Part shown: positions 32,066 through 41,276 of the stretch, in pieces | How positions within the stretch are numbered: position 1 is the first letter of the stretch | Layout: each line of letters opens with the position of its first letter | Source: Enterococcus songbeiensis | Lineage (GTDB): Bacteria > Bacillota > Bacilli > Lactobacillales > Enterococcaceae | Length of the DNA: 64,000 bases | Direction: 5' to 3' | Assembly: GCF_005405265.1 (NCBI RefSeq) | Contig: NZ_BJDS01000012.1 | Coordinates: forward strand, 1-64,000 | The notes under the pieces: model-generated | Seen by the model: the letters and a program-made list of their open reading frames with translations, nothing else | Databases searched by the model: none | What the model was told of the DNA's origin: nothing | Position numbers and translations under genes: made by a program

Positions 32066-32952
32066 TTACGTCCTCCTTTACTGACTCCTTCAATAAAGGA
32101 CTGTAGGAGATTTTTACGATTTTTATCTTTCGCCTTATCTTCCGGAACCAATTCTCTTCTTAAGATAGTCAAGTATTCTTCTTGCTTCAATCCTGCTAAT
32201 AGCTCATTGTTCAATGTAATACTGACATCCCCGGTTTCCTCAGAAACGACTAGCGTTACTGCATCACTGATTTCACTGACACCAACGGCTGCACGATGGC
32301 GGGTACCAAACTCTTTGGGAATCAGCATGCTTTCCGATAAAGGCAAATAAGCACAAGAAACCGCGATTTTTTCATTACGAATAATCACTGCTCCATCATG
32401 CAACGGTGTATTGGGAATAAAAATATTTATCAGTAATTCCCCAGTAATATCCGCATCAAGAGCAATTCCTGTTTCAATGTATTCCTCCAAGCCGGTATTG
32501 CGCTCAATCGTGATCAGGGCACCGATTTTTCGACGCGACATATATTGCACGGCTTTATCCAAGGCTGTGATCATCTTCTCATCTTTTTTCTGCTCTTGTT
32601 TTGTCGTTCGGAACAGTGAACTTCGCCCTAAATGCTCCAACCCCCGCCTGATCTCCGGCTGAAAAATGACGATTGCGGCGATCACACCATAAGTGATGAC
32701 TTGGTTCATCAACCATGACAGTGTATGCAGACCAATCATCTCCGCTAGAATCCGGATAACGATAAAAACTGCAACCCCTTTAAAGAGCTGGATTGCTTTG
32801 GTTCCCTGAACCAATTTGATTAATTTGTAGACGATATACCAAACAACTAAGATGTCTAATATGTTGACAAAAAATTTCAGTGAGAAAATATCCACTGAAA
32901 ATAGTTGTTTCCAATAATCGATATTGAATAATTCCCCGATATCAAATGACAT
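32062..32952 (-). CDS. cdaA: Diadenylate cyclase CdaA
   Basis: A 296-aa membrane enzyme that joins two ATP to make c-di-AMP, essential for potassium and osmotic balance. Three N-terminal membrane helices (about 30-48, 57-75, 83-98) precede the DAC domain with catalytic 'DGA' at 186-188 ('LHDGAVII') and 'RHR' at 218-220 ('GTRHRAAVG'). First gene of cdaA-cdaR-glmM, with an extended -10 promoter upstream. Confidence 0.96.
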   Translation of the reverse strand: MSFDIGELFNIDYWKQLFSVDIFSLKFFVNILDILVVWYIVYKLIKLVQGTKAIQLFKGVAVFIVIRILAEMIGLHTLSWLMNQVITYGVIAAIVIFQPEIRRGLEHLGRSSLFRTTKQEQKKDEKMITALDKAVQYMSRRKIGALITIERNTGLEEYIETGIALDADITGELLINIFIPNTPLHDGAVIIRNEKIAVSCAYLPLSESMLIPKEFGTRHRAAVGVSEISDAVTLVVSEETGDVSITLNNELLAGLKQEEYLTILRRELVPEDKAKDKNRKNLLQSFIEGVSKGGRK

Positions 32953-32989
32953 AGACAGCCTTCCTTTACATTAAGACTTTACGAAAATA

Positions 32990-32998
32990 AGTATACCA
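32990..32998 (-). promoter_or_regulatory. Extended -10 promoter of cdaA-cdaR-glmM
   Basis: The minus strand reads TGGTATACT, an extended -10 about 38 nt before ATG 32952; no clear -35. Confidence 0.5.
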
Positions 32999-33119
32999 TA
33001 GGTTTCGTTTTAGATTAGTGAAAAAAAGACTTTTCCTGCTATTTTCATAAAATTTTCGAAAAATCCTTCATTTTCTCTTCTTCATTTGTCCCTTACCATT
33101 TGCAAAAAGTCGAGAAAAA

Positions 33120-33160
33120 TCCGCGAATCTGTCTTCCAATAGCAAAGAGAGATTCACGGA
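33120..33160 (-). terminator. Terminator of the PFOR gene
   Basis: Minus strand: 11-bp stem TCCGTGAATCT/AGATTCGCGGA with one G-U pair and a 19-nt loop, then TTTTTCTCG, 8 nt after the stop codon. Confidence 0.8.
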
Positions 33161-33167
33161 ATCAAAT

Positions 33168-36100
33168 TTATTCTTTTCGTGCCGCACGGGCTGCTCTTCG
33201 GGCTGCCCGTCGCGCTTCCGCTTCAGGATCAGCGACTTTTTCTCGTCGAGGGCGAGTTTCAGGCTCTGTGACCAAATCATTTTTTTCTAATTTCCCTCTG
33301 ATTTTCTCTTCTTGACCGGCTAAACGAGCATAATTGTAAAAACGAATTTTTGCATCATCCACGGTTTTTGCGAAAAGTTTGTCAGAAAGTTCTTTGTCGT
33401 TGGTTTCCAGCGAAGCAAAACGGACTTGGGTTCTCATAAAGGCCGGCATTTGTTCAAAATCCGGTTTTTTATAGTCCAATGTCATTGGCAATTTGCCTTT
33501 TTCTCTTGCTTCAGGATTGTAGCGGTACAAAGACCAATAGCCACTGGCTACGGCTTCCTGTGCTTCCTTAATGGATTGTCGCATGCCGCCGAACAGACCA
33601 TGGGTGATACAAGGCGTATAAGCGATTATAAGCGATGGTCCAGGGAAACGTTCTGCTTCTTCGAACGCTTTGATAGTTTGCATTTGATTGGCTCCAGAGG
33701 CGACTTGTGCCACATAAACATTTCCGTAAGTCATCGCCATCATTCCCAAATCTTTTTTCGACACATATTTTCCACTTGCCGCAAATTTTACGATTGCAGA
33801 AGTTGGTGTCGCTTTTGACATTTGCCCACCGGTATTAGAATATACTTCATTATCCAACACCAGAATATTAACATCTGCCCCAGATGCAAGCACATGATCC
33901 AATCCGCCATAACCAATATCGTATGCCCAACCATCGCCGCCAATCATCCACTGACTTGGTTTCACGAATAAATCTTTGGCTTTATAGATAGCCGCCAACT
34001 CTGGAACATTAAAAAGTTCTGCTTCGATCGCAGCTTGAAGTTTTGCTGCCCGTTGTTGTGATCCAGACCCTTCATTTAGATGGGACATCCAGTCTTCCAT
34101 TAATTGACGTAATTCTGGCGAAACTTTTTCCAAAACAGCTGTCATTTGTTTTGCTAATTGTTCGCGGCGTGTTTGATTGGCTAAAAACATTCCATAACCG
34201 TATTCGGCATTGTCTTCAAGCAAGGAATTGGACCAAGCGGGACCTTGTCCGTTCTCATTTGTTGTATAAGGAGATACCGGTGCTGCGCCACCCCAGATGG
34301 AGGAACAGCCTGTCGCATTAGCAATCATCATCCGATCACCATACATTTGTGTTAGCAGTTTGACATATGGCGTCTCACCACAACCGGAACAAGCTCCGGA
34401 AAATTCTAATAATGGTTTATTGAATTGTGTTCCCATGACGGTTCCCGGTTTTGCCGGATTTTCTTTTTGTTTCAAAGTCATCGCAAATGCCCAGTTGATG
34501 GCTTGTTCTTTTTGTTCTTCATACGGTTTCATCACCAAAGCTTTTCCTTTTGCCGGACAAGCTTCAACGCATAGTCCGCAACCCGTACAGTCTTCGACAG
34601 AAACTTGGATTCGATAATTCAATCCATCTGCTCCCCGCATACTGCGAACAATATATCCTTCTGGTGCTTCTGCCATTTCTTCTTCATCCGCAAGAAATGG
34701 ACGAATCGCAGCATGAGGACAAACAAATGCGCACTCATTACACATCGTACAACGATCACTAATCCATTCAGGAACCTCCAACGCCACACCGCGTTTTTCA
34801 ACAGCAGCGGTTCCTAACGGCATTTCTCCCGTCGTCATTTGATTATTGATTAGAGTACCCACGGACAGGTCGTTTCCTTCTTGGGCAGTCACTGGCTCGA
34901 CGATTTCCCGAACATAGCGGGAGGTATTTTCAGATTTTTCTGGTTCAATTTCTAATGTTCGCCATTCTGCTGGTACATCTACTTTATGCAACAGCTCAAC
35001 CGTCCGATCGATTGCTTGAATATTTTTTTCAACGATTGTCATGGATTTATGCCCATAGCTTTTTAGTGCTTCTGCCTTCAAAATAGGCAACACTTTTTCA
35101 AAGGGCATGATGTCAGCCAATTTAAAGAAAGCTGTTTCCATTGCGGTATTGATTCGTCTCCCCAAACCAACTTCCATTGCAAGTTTCATGGCATTGATGG
35201 TGTAAAAAGAAATCTCGTTTTCTGCCAAGTAACGCTTCATTTTTTTGGGTAAATGACGGTGCAACTGCTCATCAGTCCATGTTGTATTTAACAAGAAGGT
35301 CCCGCCTTTTTTCAATCCCTTTACCAAATCATAGGTATGAAGGTAGGCAGGTGTATGGCAAGCGACAAAATCCGCATGTTCGATCAAATAAGTGGAACGA
35401 ATTGGTGTATCCCCGAAGCGTAGATGAGAAACTGTCAGTCCACCGGATTTTTTGGAATCGTAGTAGAAAAACCCCTGAGCAAATTTTTCTGTATTGTCAC
35501 CGATAATTTTGATTGCTGATTTATTGGCGCCAACTGTACCGTCTGAACCAAACCCCCAAAATTTTGCTTGGAAGGTTTTTGGGTTTGTCAAATCCAAGCT
35601 CTCTCCACAATCTAGCGAAAGATGGGTCACGTCATCATTGATACCGATCGTGAACCGTTTCTTTCCAGATTTTCCCTTTTTTAATTCATCGAAAACCGCA
35701 ACGACTTGATTGGGTGTAACATCTTTGGAACCCAAACCATAACGACCGCCAATCACGATTGGTCGGATTTCTGATTCATACAAAGCACTTTGAACGTCTA
35801 ACAGTAATGGTTCTCCACCAGCACCAGGTTCTTTGCTGCGGTCTAGCACAGCAATGGCTTTAACCGTAGCTGGAATTTTTTCTAATAAATTCTCAATAGG
35901 AAATGGTCGATACAAATGAATATTGATAAAACCAACTTTTCGTCCTTGTTTATTCAAATAGTCAACGGTTTGTTCAATTGTTTGAGCCGATGAACCCATT
36001 GCAATTATCAATTCTTCCGCATCATCCGCCCCATAATACGTTGTCAAATCATAGTTTGTATTTCGCAGTTCATTAATTTTAAACATATATTTTTGCACGA

Positions 36101-36815
36101 TTGCCGGTAATTTATCATAATATTGATTGATGGTCTCCCGCTGTTGAAAATGGATATCCGGATTCTGATTGGTTCCGCTGACGGTTGGGTGATTGGGATT
36201 CATTCCCCGTTGCCGAAATTCCGCCAATTTATCCTGATCAATTAATTCCGCCAGTTTTTCATAATCAATCACCTCGATTTTTTGAATTTCATGACTGGTC
36301 CGAAAGCCATCAAAGAAATTCAAGAAAGGCAAGCTGGATTCGATGGCTGCCAAATGTGCAACTGCCGAAAGATCCATAACTTCTTGCACACTACTTTCCG
36401 TCAGCATTGCAAAGCCCGTCTGCCGAGCTGCCATCACATCAGTATGGTCGCCGAAAATATTCAGAGCATTCGTCGTTACTGCACGACTCGCAACATGAAA
36501 GACTCCGGGTAATAGTTCACCAGCGATCTTATACATATTCGGAATCATTAACAGCAGACCTTGTGAAGCTGTGTACGTGGAGGTCAAAGCGCCGGTTTTT
36601 AATGAACCGTGCACAACACCGGCAGCTCCTGCTTCCGATTGCATTTCTACCACTTTTACTGGTTGACCGAAAAGATTCGTTTTTCCTTCTGCCGACCATT
36701 GATCCACCAACTCTGCCATCGTTGAACTTGGTGTAATTGGATAAATTGCTGCTAATTCAGTAAAGGCGTAAGAAATATAGGCAGCTGCTGTATTTCCGTC
36801 CATTGTTTTTCGCAT
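33168..36815 (-). CDS. nifJ: Pyruvate:flavodoxin/ferredoxin oxidoreductase
   Basis: A 1215-aa single-chain PFOR that oxidises pyruvate to acetyl-CoA and CO2 and passes electrons to ferredoxin or flavodoxin. In order: the pyrimidine-binding domain I ('YPITPSSTMAEL'), domains II-III, two 4Fe-4S motifs ('CTMCNECAFVCPHAAI' near 690, 'CTGCGLCVEACPAKG' near 747), the proximal-cluster region ('CSGCGETPY' near 808) and the thiamine-diphosphate site ('GGDGWAYDIGYGG' near 962). The end is odd: a basic Arg/Ala tail, AEARRAARRAARAARKE. It is a single-gene unit that diverges from the DsbA-like gene, with a Rex-like box upstream of its promoter. Confidence 0.96.
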   Translation of the reverse strand: MRKTMDGNTAAAYISYAFTELAAIYPITPSSTMAELVDQWSAEGKTNLFGQPVKVVEMQSEAGAAGVVHGSLKTGALTSTYTASQGLLLMIPNMYKIAGELLPGVFHVASRAVTTNALNIFGDHTDVMAARQTGFAMLTESSVQEVMDLSAVAHLAAIESSLPFLNFFDGFRTSHEIQKIEVIDYEKLAELIDQDKLAEFRQRGMNPNHPTVSGTNQNPDIHFQQRETINQYYDKLPAIVQKYMFKINELRNTNYDLTTYYGADDAEELIIAMGSSAQTIEQTVDYLNKQGRKVGFINIHLYRPFPIENLLEKIPATVKAIAVLDRSKEPGAGGEPLLLDVQSALYESEIRPIVIGGRYGLGSKDVTPNQVVAVFDELKKGKSGKKRFTIGINDDVTHLSLDCGESLDLTNPKTFQAKFWGFGSDGTVGANKSAIKIIGDNTEKFAQGFFYYDSKKSGGLTVSHLRFGDTPIRSTYLIEHADFVACHTPAYLHTYDLVKGLKKGGTFLLNTTWTDEQLHRHLPKKMKRYLAENEISFYTINAMKLAMEVGLGRRINTAMETAFFKLADIMPFEKVLPILKAEALKSYGHKSMTIVEKNIQAIDRTVELLHKVDVPAEWRTLEIEPEKSENTSRYVREIVEPVTAQEGNDLSVGTLINNQMTTGEMPLGTAAVEKRGVALEVPEWISDRCTMCNECAFVCPHAAIRPFLADEEEMAEAPEGYIVRSMRGADGLNYRIQVSVEDCTGCGLCVEACPAKGKALVMKPYEEQKEQAINWAFAMTLKQKENPAKPGTVMGTQFNKPLLEFSGACSGCGETPYVKLLTQMYGDRMMIANATGCSSIWGGAAPVSPYTTNENGQGPAWSNSLLEDNAEYGYGMFLANQTRREQLAKQMTAVLEKVSPELRQLMEDWMSHLNEGSGSQQRAAKLQAAIEAELFNVPELAAIYKAKDLFVKPSQWMIGGDGWAYDIGYGGLDHVLASGADVNILVLDNEVYSNTGGQMSKATPTSAIVKFAASGKYVSKKDLGMMAMTYGNVYVAQVASGANQMQTIKAFEEAERFPGPSLIIAYTPCITHGLFGGMRQSIKEAQEAVASGYWSLYRYNPEAREKGKLPMTLDYKKPDFEQMPAFMRTQVRFASLETNDKELSDKLFAKTVDDAKIRFYNYARLAGQEEKIRGKLEKNDLVTEPETRPRREKVADPEAEARRAARRAARAARKE

Positions 36816-36853
36816 TTTTTCATCATCCTCTATAGATTTCTCTACTCCCTGTT

Positions 36854-36882
36854 ATTATAGCCGAAAAAGGAACAATTAGAAA
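36854..36882 (-). promoter_or_regulatory. Promoter of the PFOR gene
   Basis: Minus strand: -10 TATAAT (36859-36854) is perfect; 17 nt upstream the -35 is only TTTCTA (36882-36877). A weak -35 fits a regulated promoter. Confidence 0.55.
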
Positions 36883-36887
36883 TGAAA

Positions 36888-36905
36888 TTAAGAAATATTT
36901 CACAG
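36888..36905. promoter_or_regulatory. Rex-like operator and larger inverted repeat upstream of PFOR
   Basis: TTAAGAAATATTTCACAG matches the Rex consensus TTGTGAANNNNTTCACAA at 11 of 14 fixed positions and sits just upstream of the PFOR -35. Its right half also forms the left arm of a longer inverted repeat, 36898-36912 with 36932-36948, which ends in TGTGAAA. Confidence 0.4.
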
Positions 36906-37011
36906 ACTTTTTCCTTTTGCCGACTTCAATAAAAAAGTCTTTGTGAAATAAAACCAAATACTTCTTTCTTCACCATTTTTCAGCTACACTAGAGGAAAAG
37001 GAGGCGAAAAA

Positions 37012-37545
37012 ATGGATACTTCAGAAATCAATTATTTAGAAACCAATGCCGATGTCGGAGTTAAAATCGGTCCTACAGATGCACCAGTCGCCATCATTGA
37101 ATTTCTTAATCTACGATGCCCCTATTGCCGTCAATGGTTTACCGCTTCAAAAGACATTATCGACCAGGCAGTAAAAGAAAAGAAAGCCTATCGAGTCATC
37201 AAACTTTTTGACAAAGAAAAAGAAAGTCTGCAACGGGGGAATGTGATGCACCGTTACGTCACAAAAGGAGATATTGAAAAAGCCTATCAAGATATCAACC
37301 GCATTTTTGATACACAAGATCAGTGGGGAGAGTTAACACTGGAAGAAGTCGAAACCTTCGCGGAAGAACAGTTAGGTTTAGAGAATTACGAAGATACACT
37401 GACCACCAAAGCAATCATTGAAGAAGCGAATCGTGCAAATATCAAATTTGTACCGACAATCATCATCGGCAATAAAATTTTTGATGAGTCGATTGAACCG
37501 GAACAGTTAAAAGACTATCTTAATGCAGCTCTTTTGAAGAGATGA
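37012..37545 (+). CDS. DsbA-like thioredoxin-fold protein, cytosolic
   Basis: A 177-aa thioredoxin-fold protein (DsbA/Thioredoxin_4 group) with redox motif CPYC (C36, C39) and the cis-Pro loop 'KFVPTIIIG'. It has no signal peptide or membrane anchor, so it acts in the cytosol as a thiol-disulfide oxidoreductase; the substrate is unknown. GGAGG lies 8 nt before ATG. A weak promoter is possible (-35 TTCTTT 36962-36967, 17-nt spacer, -10 TACACT 36985-36990). It shares its upstream region with PFOR, which hints at joint redox control. Confidence 0.88.
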   Translation: MDTSEINYLETNADVGVKIGPTDAPVAIIEFLNLRCPYCRQWFTASKDIIDQAVKEKKAYRVIKLFDKEKESLQRGNVMHRYVTKGDIEKAYQDINRIFDTQDQWGELTLEEVETFAEEQLGLENYEDTLTTKAIIEEANRANIKFVPTIIIGNKIFDESIEPEQLKDYLNAALLKR

Positions 37546-37552
37546 AAAAAAC

Positions 37553-37591
37553 GCAAGAGGCTCTTTGACGTTTGTCGAAGAAGTCTCTTGC
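37553..37591. terminator. Bidirectional terminator between the DsbA-like gene and whiA
   Basis: Long hairpin: GCAAGAGGC (37553 on) pairs with its complement ending 37591, with G-U and bulge inside and a second short stem near the loop. On the minus strand it is followed by GTTTTTTTCATC, giving a good U-tract for whiA; the plus-strand tail is ATTTTATAC. Confidence 0.8.
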
Positions 37592-37594
37592 ATT

Positions 37595-38527
37595 TTATAC
37601 TTTTTCCCGCAGGTTTTCTGCAAATTCATTAATTTTACGAATCCGATGGTTAATCCCTGATTTGGAGATTGCTCCGGAGGGAATCATTTCTCCCAATTCC
37701 TTAAGACTAACCTCCGGATGTTCCAGACGCAGCTCAGCAATTTCCTGTAATTTCTCCGGCAAAGCCTGCAGACCGACCCGCTGTTCGATAAATTCGATAT
37801 TATCAATTTGTTTTGAGGCGGCATCAATCGTTTTATTCATGTTGGCCGTTTCGCAATTGACCAAACGATTGACTGAATTACGCATATCCCGAACAATTCG
37901 CACGTCCTCAAATTTCAACATTGAATTTGTTGCCCCAATCAAGGTTAAAAAATCCGCAATCTTTTCAGCACCTTTAAGATAAGAAATAAACCCATTCCTT
38001 CGTTCCAGCATTCGAGCATGCAGTCCATAATAATTTAACATGTCACATATATCTTGATTATGCTCTTCATAAATAGAATAAATTTCCAAATGGTAACGAC
38101 TGGTTTCCGGATTATTGACTGAACCGGACGCCATAAAAGCCCCCCGCAAATAGGAACGCATTTTTTGCCCATTTCCCATAATCTCATCGGAAACATGAGT
38201 ATGAAACATCATGCCATCCATAATATCCAATTCATTCAATACCCGTTGTGTTTCTTGCTTTAAGCGTACGATATAAACATTATTCTTTTTTAATTTCATT
38301 TTTCGCCGTACGAGCAGTTCACTGCGCACTTGAAAGTGATCCTTCAACAGAGAATAGATTCGTCTGGCGATTGCAGCATTTTCTGTTTGAACATTCAAAA
38401 CAAATTGATGATTGGTCAAACTTAAAGAACCGTTCATCCGAATCAAAGCGGCTAGTTCAGCTTTGGCATGTTCCCGATGGACTTCTAAGCCGGTCAATTC
38501 TTTTTTTACATCAGCAGCAAACGACAT
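37595..38527 (-). CDS. whiA: DNA-binding protein WhiA
   Basis: A 310-aa protein: an N-terminal domain related to LAGLIDADG homing endonucleases ('[11 protein letters not shown]...', '[16 protein letters not shown]') without nuclease function, and a C-terminal helix-turn-helix ('[25 protein letters not shown]'). In Firmicutes it influences cell division and chromosome segregation. It is the last gene of rapZ-yvcK-whiA, a conserved cluster. Confidence 0.95.
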   Translation of the reverse strand: MSFAADVKKELTGLEVHREHAKAELAALIRMNGSLSLTNHQFVLNVQTENAAIARRIYSLLKDHFQVRSELLVRRKMKLKKNNVYIVRLKQETQRVLNELDIMDGMMFHTHVSDEIMGNGQKMRSYLRGAFMASGSVNNPETSRYHLEIYSIYEEHNQDICDMLNYYGLHARMLERRNGFISYLKGAEKIADFLTLIGATNSMLKFEDVRIVRDMRNSVNRLVNCETANMNKTIDAASKQIDNIEFIEQRVGLQALPEKLQEIAELRLEHPEVSLKELGEMIPSGAISKSGINHRIRKINEFAENLREKV

Positions 38528-38542
38528 CTAATCCCCTCCTCT

Positions 38543-39538
38543 CTATTTTGCACCGTAGACGATCCGCAGCAATTCCTCCGCTACTTTTTCGCCATCATGG
38601 AAGACCCCGCCATCATGCAGCTTTAAAAAGTCAGTGGAGACCACGCGGCATTCTTCCGCCCGTAGTCCTTTAAAATCGTGCTTAACCTGAAGCAGGTATT
38701 CGTCATAAATTTCCGGGTCCATATACCCCTCTGGCACCTTTTCTGTATTGACCAGCACGGTGTCAATAAATTGTTTTCCTAAATGTTTGTGCAATACCCG
38801 CACATGATCCGCATCTGTAAAGTGTTCGGTTTCACCTTTTTGCGTCATGATATTGCAGATATAGACAGTTTCAGCCTGTGTTTCTATTAACGCTTGACCA
38901 ACTTCACTGATCATTAAATTAGGCAAAATACTAGTAAATAAACTCCCCGGTCCAAGTACGATCATGTCCGCATCCATAATGGAAGAAACCACTTTACGCG
39001 CTGCTTTTGGTTCTCGATTTCCGTGTTGATTCCGCACAAAAACCCGATCAATGGTTTTACGATCCAAAGCAATTTTTGATTCGCCAACTGCTTCCGTTCC
39101 ATCGGCAAAAACGGCATGCAAAACTAACGGTTCTTCACTTGAAGGGTACACGTGACCGTCGACATGCATCATTTTTGTTAATAATTGAATGGCTTCATAA
39201 GTACTTTCCCGCATTTCAGAAATCGCAGCAATAATCAGATTCCCTAATGCATGATTTGCTAAAAATTTGTCTTCTTTTTTAAAGCGATATTGAAAAATAT
39301 CTCCATACAATTTTGGCATATCCGATAAAGCCGCTAAAACATTTCGTAAATCCCCCGGCGGTGACATTGCGATGGAGTCGCGGATTTCGCCGCTGCTACC
39401 TCCATCGTCAGCAACCGTTACAACTGCTGTAATGTCTACCCCTTGATTGCGCAAACTTTTCAAAATAACCGGTAAGCCGGTTCCGCCGCCGACAACAACG
39501 ATTTTTGGTTTTCGAATACGATAGGTTTTCATTTTCAT
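38543..39538 (-). CDS. yvcK: YvcK/CofD-like gluconeogenesis factor
   Basis: A 331-aa member of the CofD-like superfamily; YvcK binds UDP-GlcNAc and is needed for growth on gluconeogenic carbon and for normal cell-wall synthesis in B. subtilis. The N-terminal Rossmann motif '[17 protein letters not shown]' and '[12 protein letters not shown]' are intact. The start ATG overlaps the rapZ stop (ATGA). A start two codons further in (MKTYRIRK) is also possible. Confidence 0.94.
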   Translation of the reverse strand: MKMKTYRIRKPKIVVVGGGTGLPVILKSLRNQGVDITAVVTVADDGGSSGEIRDSIAMSPPGDLRNVLAALSDMPKLYGDIFQYRFKKEDKFLANHALGNLIIAAISEMRESTYEAIQLLTKMMHVDGHVYPSSEEPLVLHAVFADGTEAVGESKIALDRKTIDRVFVRNQHGNREPKAARKVVSSIMDADMIVLGPGSLFTSILPNLMISEVGQALIETQAETVYICNIMTQKGETEHFTDADHVRVLHKHLGKQFIDTVLVNTEKVPEGYMDPEIYDEYLLQVKHDFKGLRAEECRVVSTDFLKLHDGGVFHDGEKVAEELLRIVYGAK

Positions 39539-40419
39539 GAACGGTTCACCGTCTCTTTACGTTTATCTTTATCCCGGTGAGTGATATTAACTTTATAGTC
39601 TTTGGCTAGTGCTTGACCCACTCGTTCTGTCAAAGCCACTGAACGATGCTGTCCGCCAGTACAGCCGATGGCAACTGTCAAACTGCTTTTTCCTTCATTC
39701 ACATACCCGGGCATAATCGTTTGTAGCAAGCCGATAAAACGTTGATAAAATTCTTCTGTTTCATCAAAAGACATCACGTAATCGTAAACCGGTTGATCCA
39801 TGCCGGTAAGTGGTCGCAAATCTGTAATATAATGTGGATTAGGTAAGAAACGAACATCCATCACAATATCTGCATCGATCGGTAACCCATACTTGAAGCC
39901 AAAAGAAATCATCTCTATCCGAAAGCCGTGTTCGTTCGATGTTTTAAATGCACCATTGATTTTTTCCCGCAATTGTCGCGGAGTCAAACTGGTTGTATCA
40001 ATAATAATGGTTGCCTTCGTTTTGATATCATCAAGGATTGCCCGTTCTTTACGGATTCCTTCCGTAATCAAACCATCCATCGCCAAGGGATGCGCTCTGC
40101 GGGTCTCCTTGTAACGAGAAACCAATTCCTCATCAGAAGCATCTAAAAATAAAACCTGTGTATCGATGAAATTCGTATTTTCAATATCCACCAGCATACT
40201 TTGAATTTCTTCGAAAAAAGAGCGGGAACGCAAATCCACCACTAACGCAATTTTAGTTATTTTTCCCGATTCTTTAATTAACTCCCAAAATTTTGGAATC
40301 AATGAAGGTGGCATATTATCGATACAGAAAAAACCCATATCTTCAAAACTCTGGATGGCTACCGTTTTTCCGGCACCGCTCATTCCGGTAATAATGACTA
40401 ATTGTAAATTATCTTGCAT
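39535..40419 (-). CDS. rapZ: RNase adapter / nucleotide-binding protein RapZ (YvcJ)
   Basis: A 294-aa P-loop protein. '[10 protein letters not shown]' is Walker A, and the C-terminal domain ends in the conserved '[14 protein letters not shown]' and 'HRD' motifs. In E. coli RapZ senses glucosamine 6-phosphate; in B. subtilis the homologue YvcJ hydrolyses GTP and affects competence. I take ATG 40419 as start (GAAGGGAG 10 nt upstream) rather than the in-frame TTG two codons earlier. First gene of rapZ-yvcK-whiA. Confidence 0.94.
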   Translation of the reverse strand: MQDNLQLVIITGMSGAGKTVAIQSFEDMGFFCIDNMPPSLIPKFWELIKESGKITKIALVVDLRSRSFFEEIQSMLVDIENTNFIDTQVLFLDASDEELVSRYKETRRAHPLAMDGLITEGIRKERAILDDIKTKATIIIDTTSLTPRQLREKINGAFKTSNEHGFRIEMISFGFKYGLPIDADIVMDVRFLPNPHYITDLRPLTGMDQPVYDYVMSFDETEEFYQRFIGLLQTIMPGYVNEGKSSLTVAIGCTGGQHRSVALTERVGQALAKDYKVNITHRDKDKRKETVNRS

Positions 40420-40459
40420 AATCAAAAAACTCCCTTCAACAGCATCACCTATTCAACAT

Positions 40460-40465
40460 ATTATA
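40460..40465 (-). promoter_or_regulatory. -10 of the rapZ-yvcK-whiA promoter
   Basis: Perfect TATAAT on the minus strand, 17 nt after TAGCAA (40488-40483), a moderate -35. It lies about 40 nt before the start codon. Confidence 0.55.
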
Positions 40466-40507
40466 ACATTCCGGGCGTGTCTTTGCTACGAAATTCCACC
40501 GTATTCA

Positions 40508-40535
40508 TAAAAAAAGAGCCAAAATCAATTGACTC
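40508..40535 (-). terminator. Terminator of the racemase/ligase operon
   Basis: Minus strand: GAGTCAA/TTGGCTC stem (7 bp, one G-U) with a 6-nt loop and a seven-T tail, 10 nt after the racemase stop. Confidence 0.8.
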
Positions 40536-40544
40536 TACTCGTGT

Positions 40545-41273
40545 CTATTTAAGTTGGTTCTCTTTTTTTGCTTGTCGATCCTGTAATGCGCGTGCTATCG
40601 TCCGGTCAACTAAAATTGATTGGGCATCGATTACCGGATACGGATTGTTCTCGGTGAATTCTTCCATCAAAGAAAGCTCGGTACAGCCTAAAACGATTTT
40701 TTCGCAGTGGTATTTTTCGACGACTTCCTGCAAAATTTCAAAATACAAGGTCTTATTCAAAAAATCATTTTCTTTGATGTCTTGGTAAATCAAATGATTG
40801 ATTTTTTTCTGTAGAGAAGCGTCAGGAATCAGGACATCAAAGCCTGCGGCCCGTAATTCTTTCTCATAGACCCCCGCCTTAACACTCCCTTCAGTGCCTA
40901 AAAAAGCGATTTTGCCAGAAGCTTGCTGCTTTTGCAACTCCACCGCCGCTTCTCGTGGCATATGCAATAAATCAATCGGTGTCGCTGCCTGCAGTTCATC
41001 AAAGAAATAATGTGCCGTATTACAAGTCAGCACAATAAAATTCGGCTTCAGGAGATTTTGCTTGGCAATATCATCCAACAAAAAAGGCATAGGATTTTCT
41101 GCCGTCGTATCCAAGATATACGCTGTGCGGTCAGGGACCGTTGCGTGATTGAACAAGACATAATTCAAATACTCCTGATCCTTATGGGCTACTGTTCGAT
41201 GATTCAGAAGGCGGACAAAACTCTCTGTCGCCATCGTCCCCATGCCACCTAAAATACTAAAAAAATTCTCCAC
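40545..41273 (-). CDS. Aspartate/glutamate racemase family protein, probable aspartate racemase
   Basis: A 242-aa PLP-independent racemase with both catalytic cysteines: C84 in 'VLTCNTAH' and C197 in 'VLGCTELS'. Because it lies 3 nt after the D-aspartate ligase gene, it most likely supplies D-Asp from L-Asp for the peptidoglycan cross-bridge, as the equivalent racemase does in E. faecium. The family alone does not separate aspartate from other substrates; the context does. A terminator follows. Confidence 0.9.
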   Translation of the reverse strand: MENFFSILGGMGTMATESFVRLLNHRTVAHKDQEYLNYVLFNHATVPDRTAYILDTTAENPMPFLLDDIAKQNLLKPNFIVLTCNTAHYFFDELQAATPIDLLHMPREAAVELQKQQASGKIAFLGTEGSVKAGVYEKELRAAGFDVLIPDASLQKKINHLIYQDIKENDFLNKTLYFEILQEVVEKYHCEKIVLGCTELSLMEEFTENNPYPVIDAQSILVDRTIARALQDRQAKKENQLK

Positions 41274-41276
41274 AAG

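Noticed and set aside
33068-33280. 70-codon minus-strand frame overlapping the end of PFOR
   Set aside because: Out of frame with PFOR, covers its terminator and lacks a start signal.
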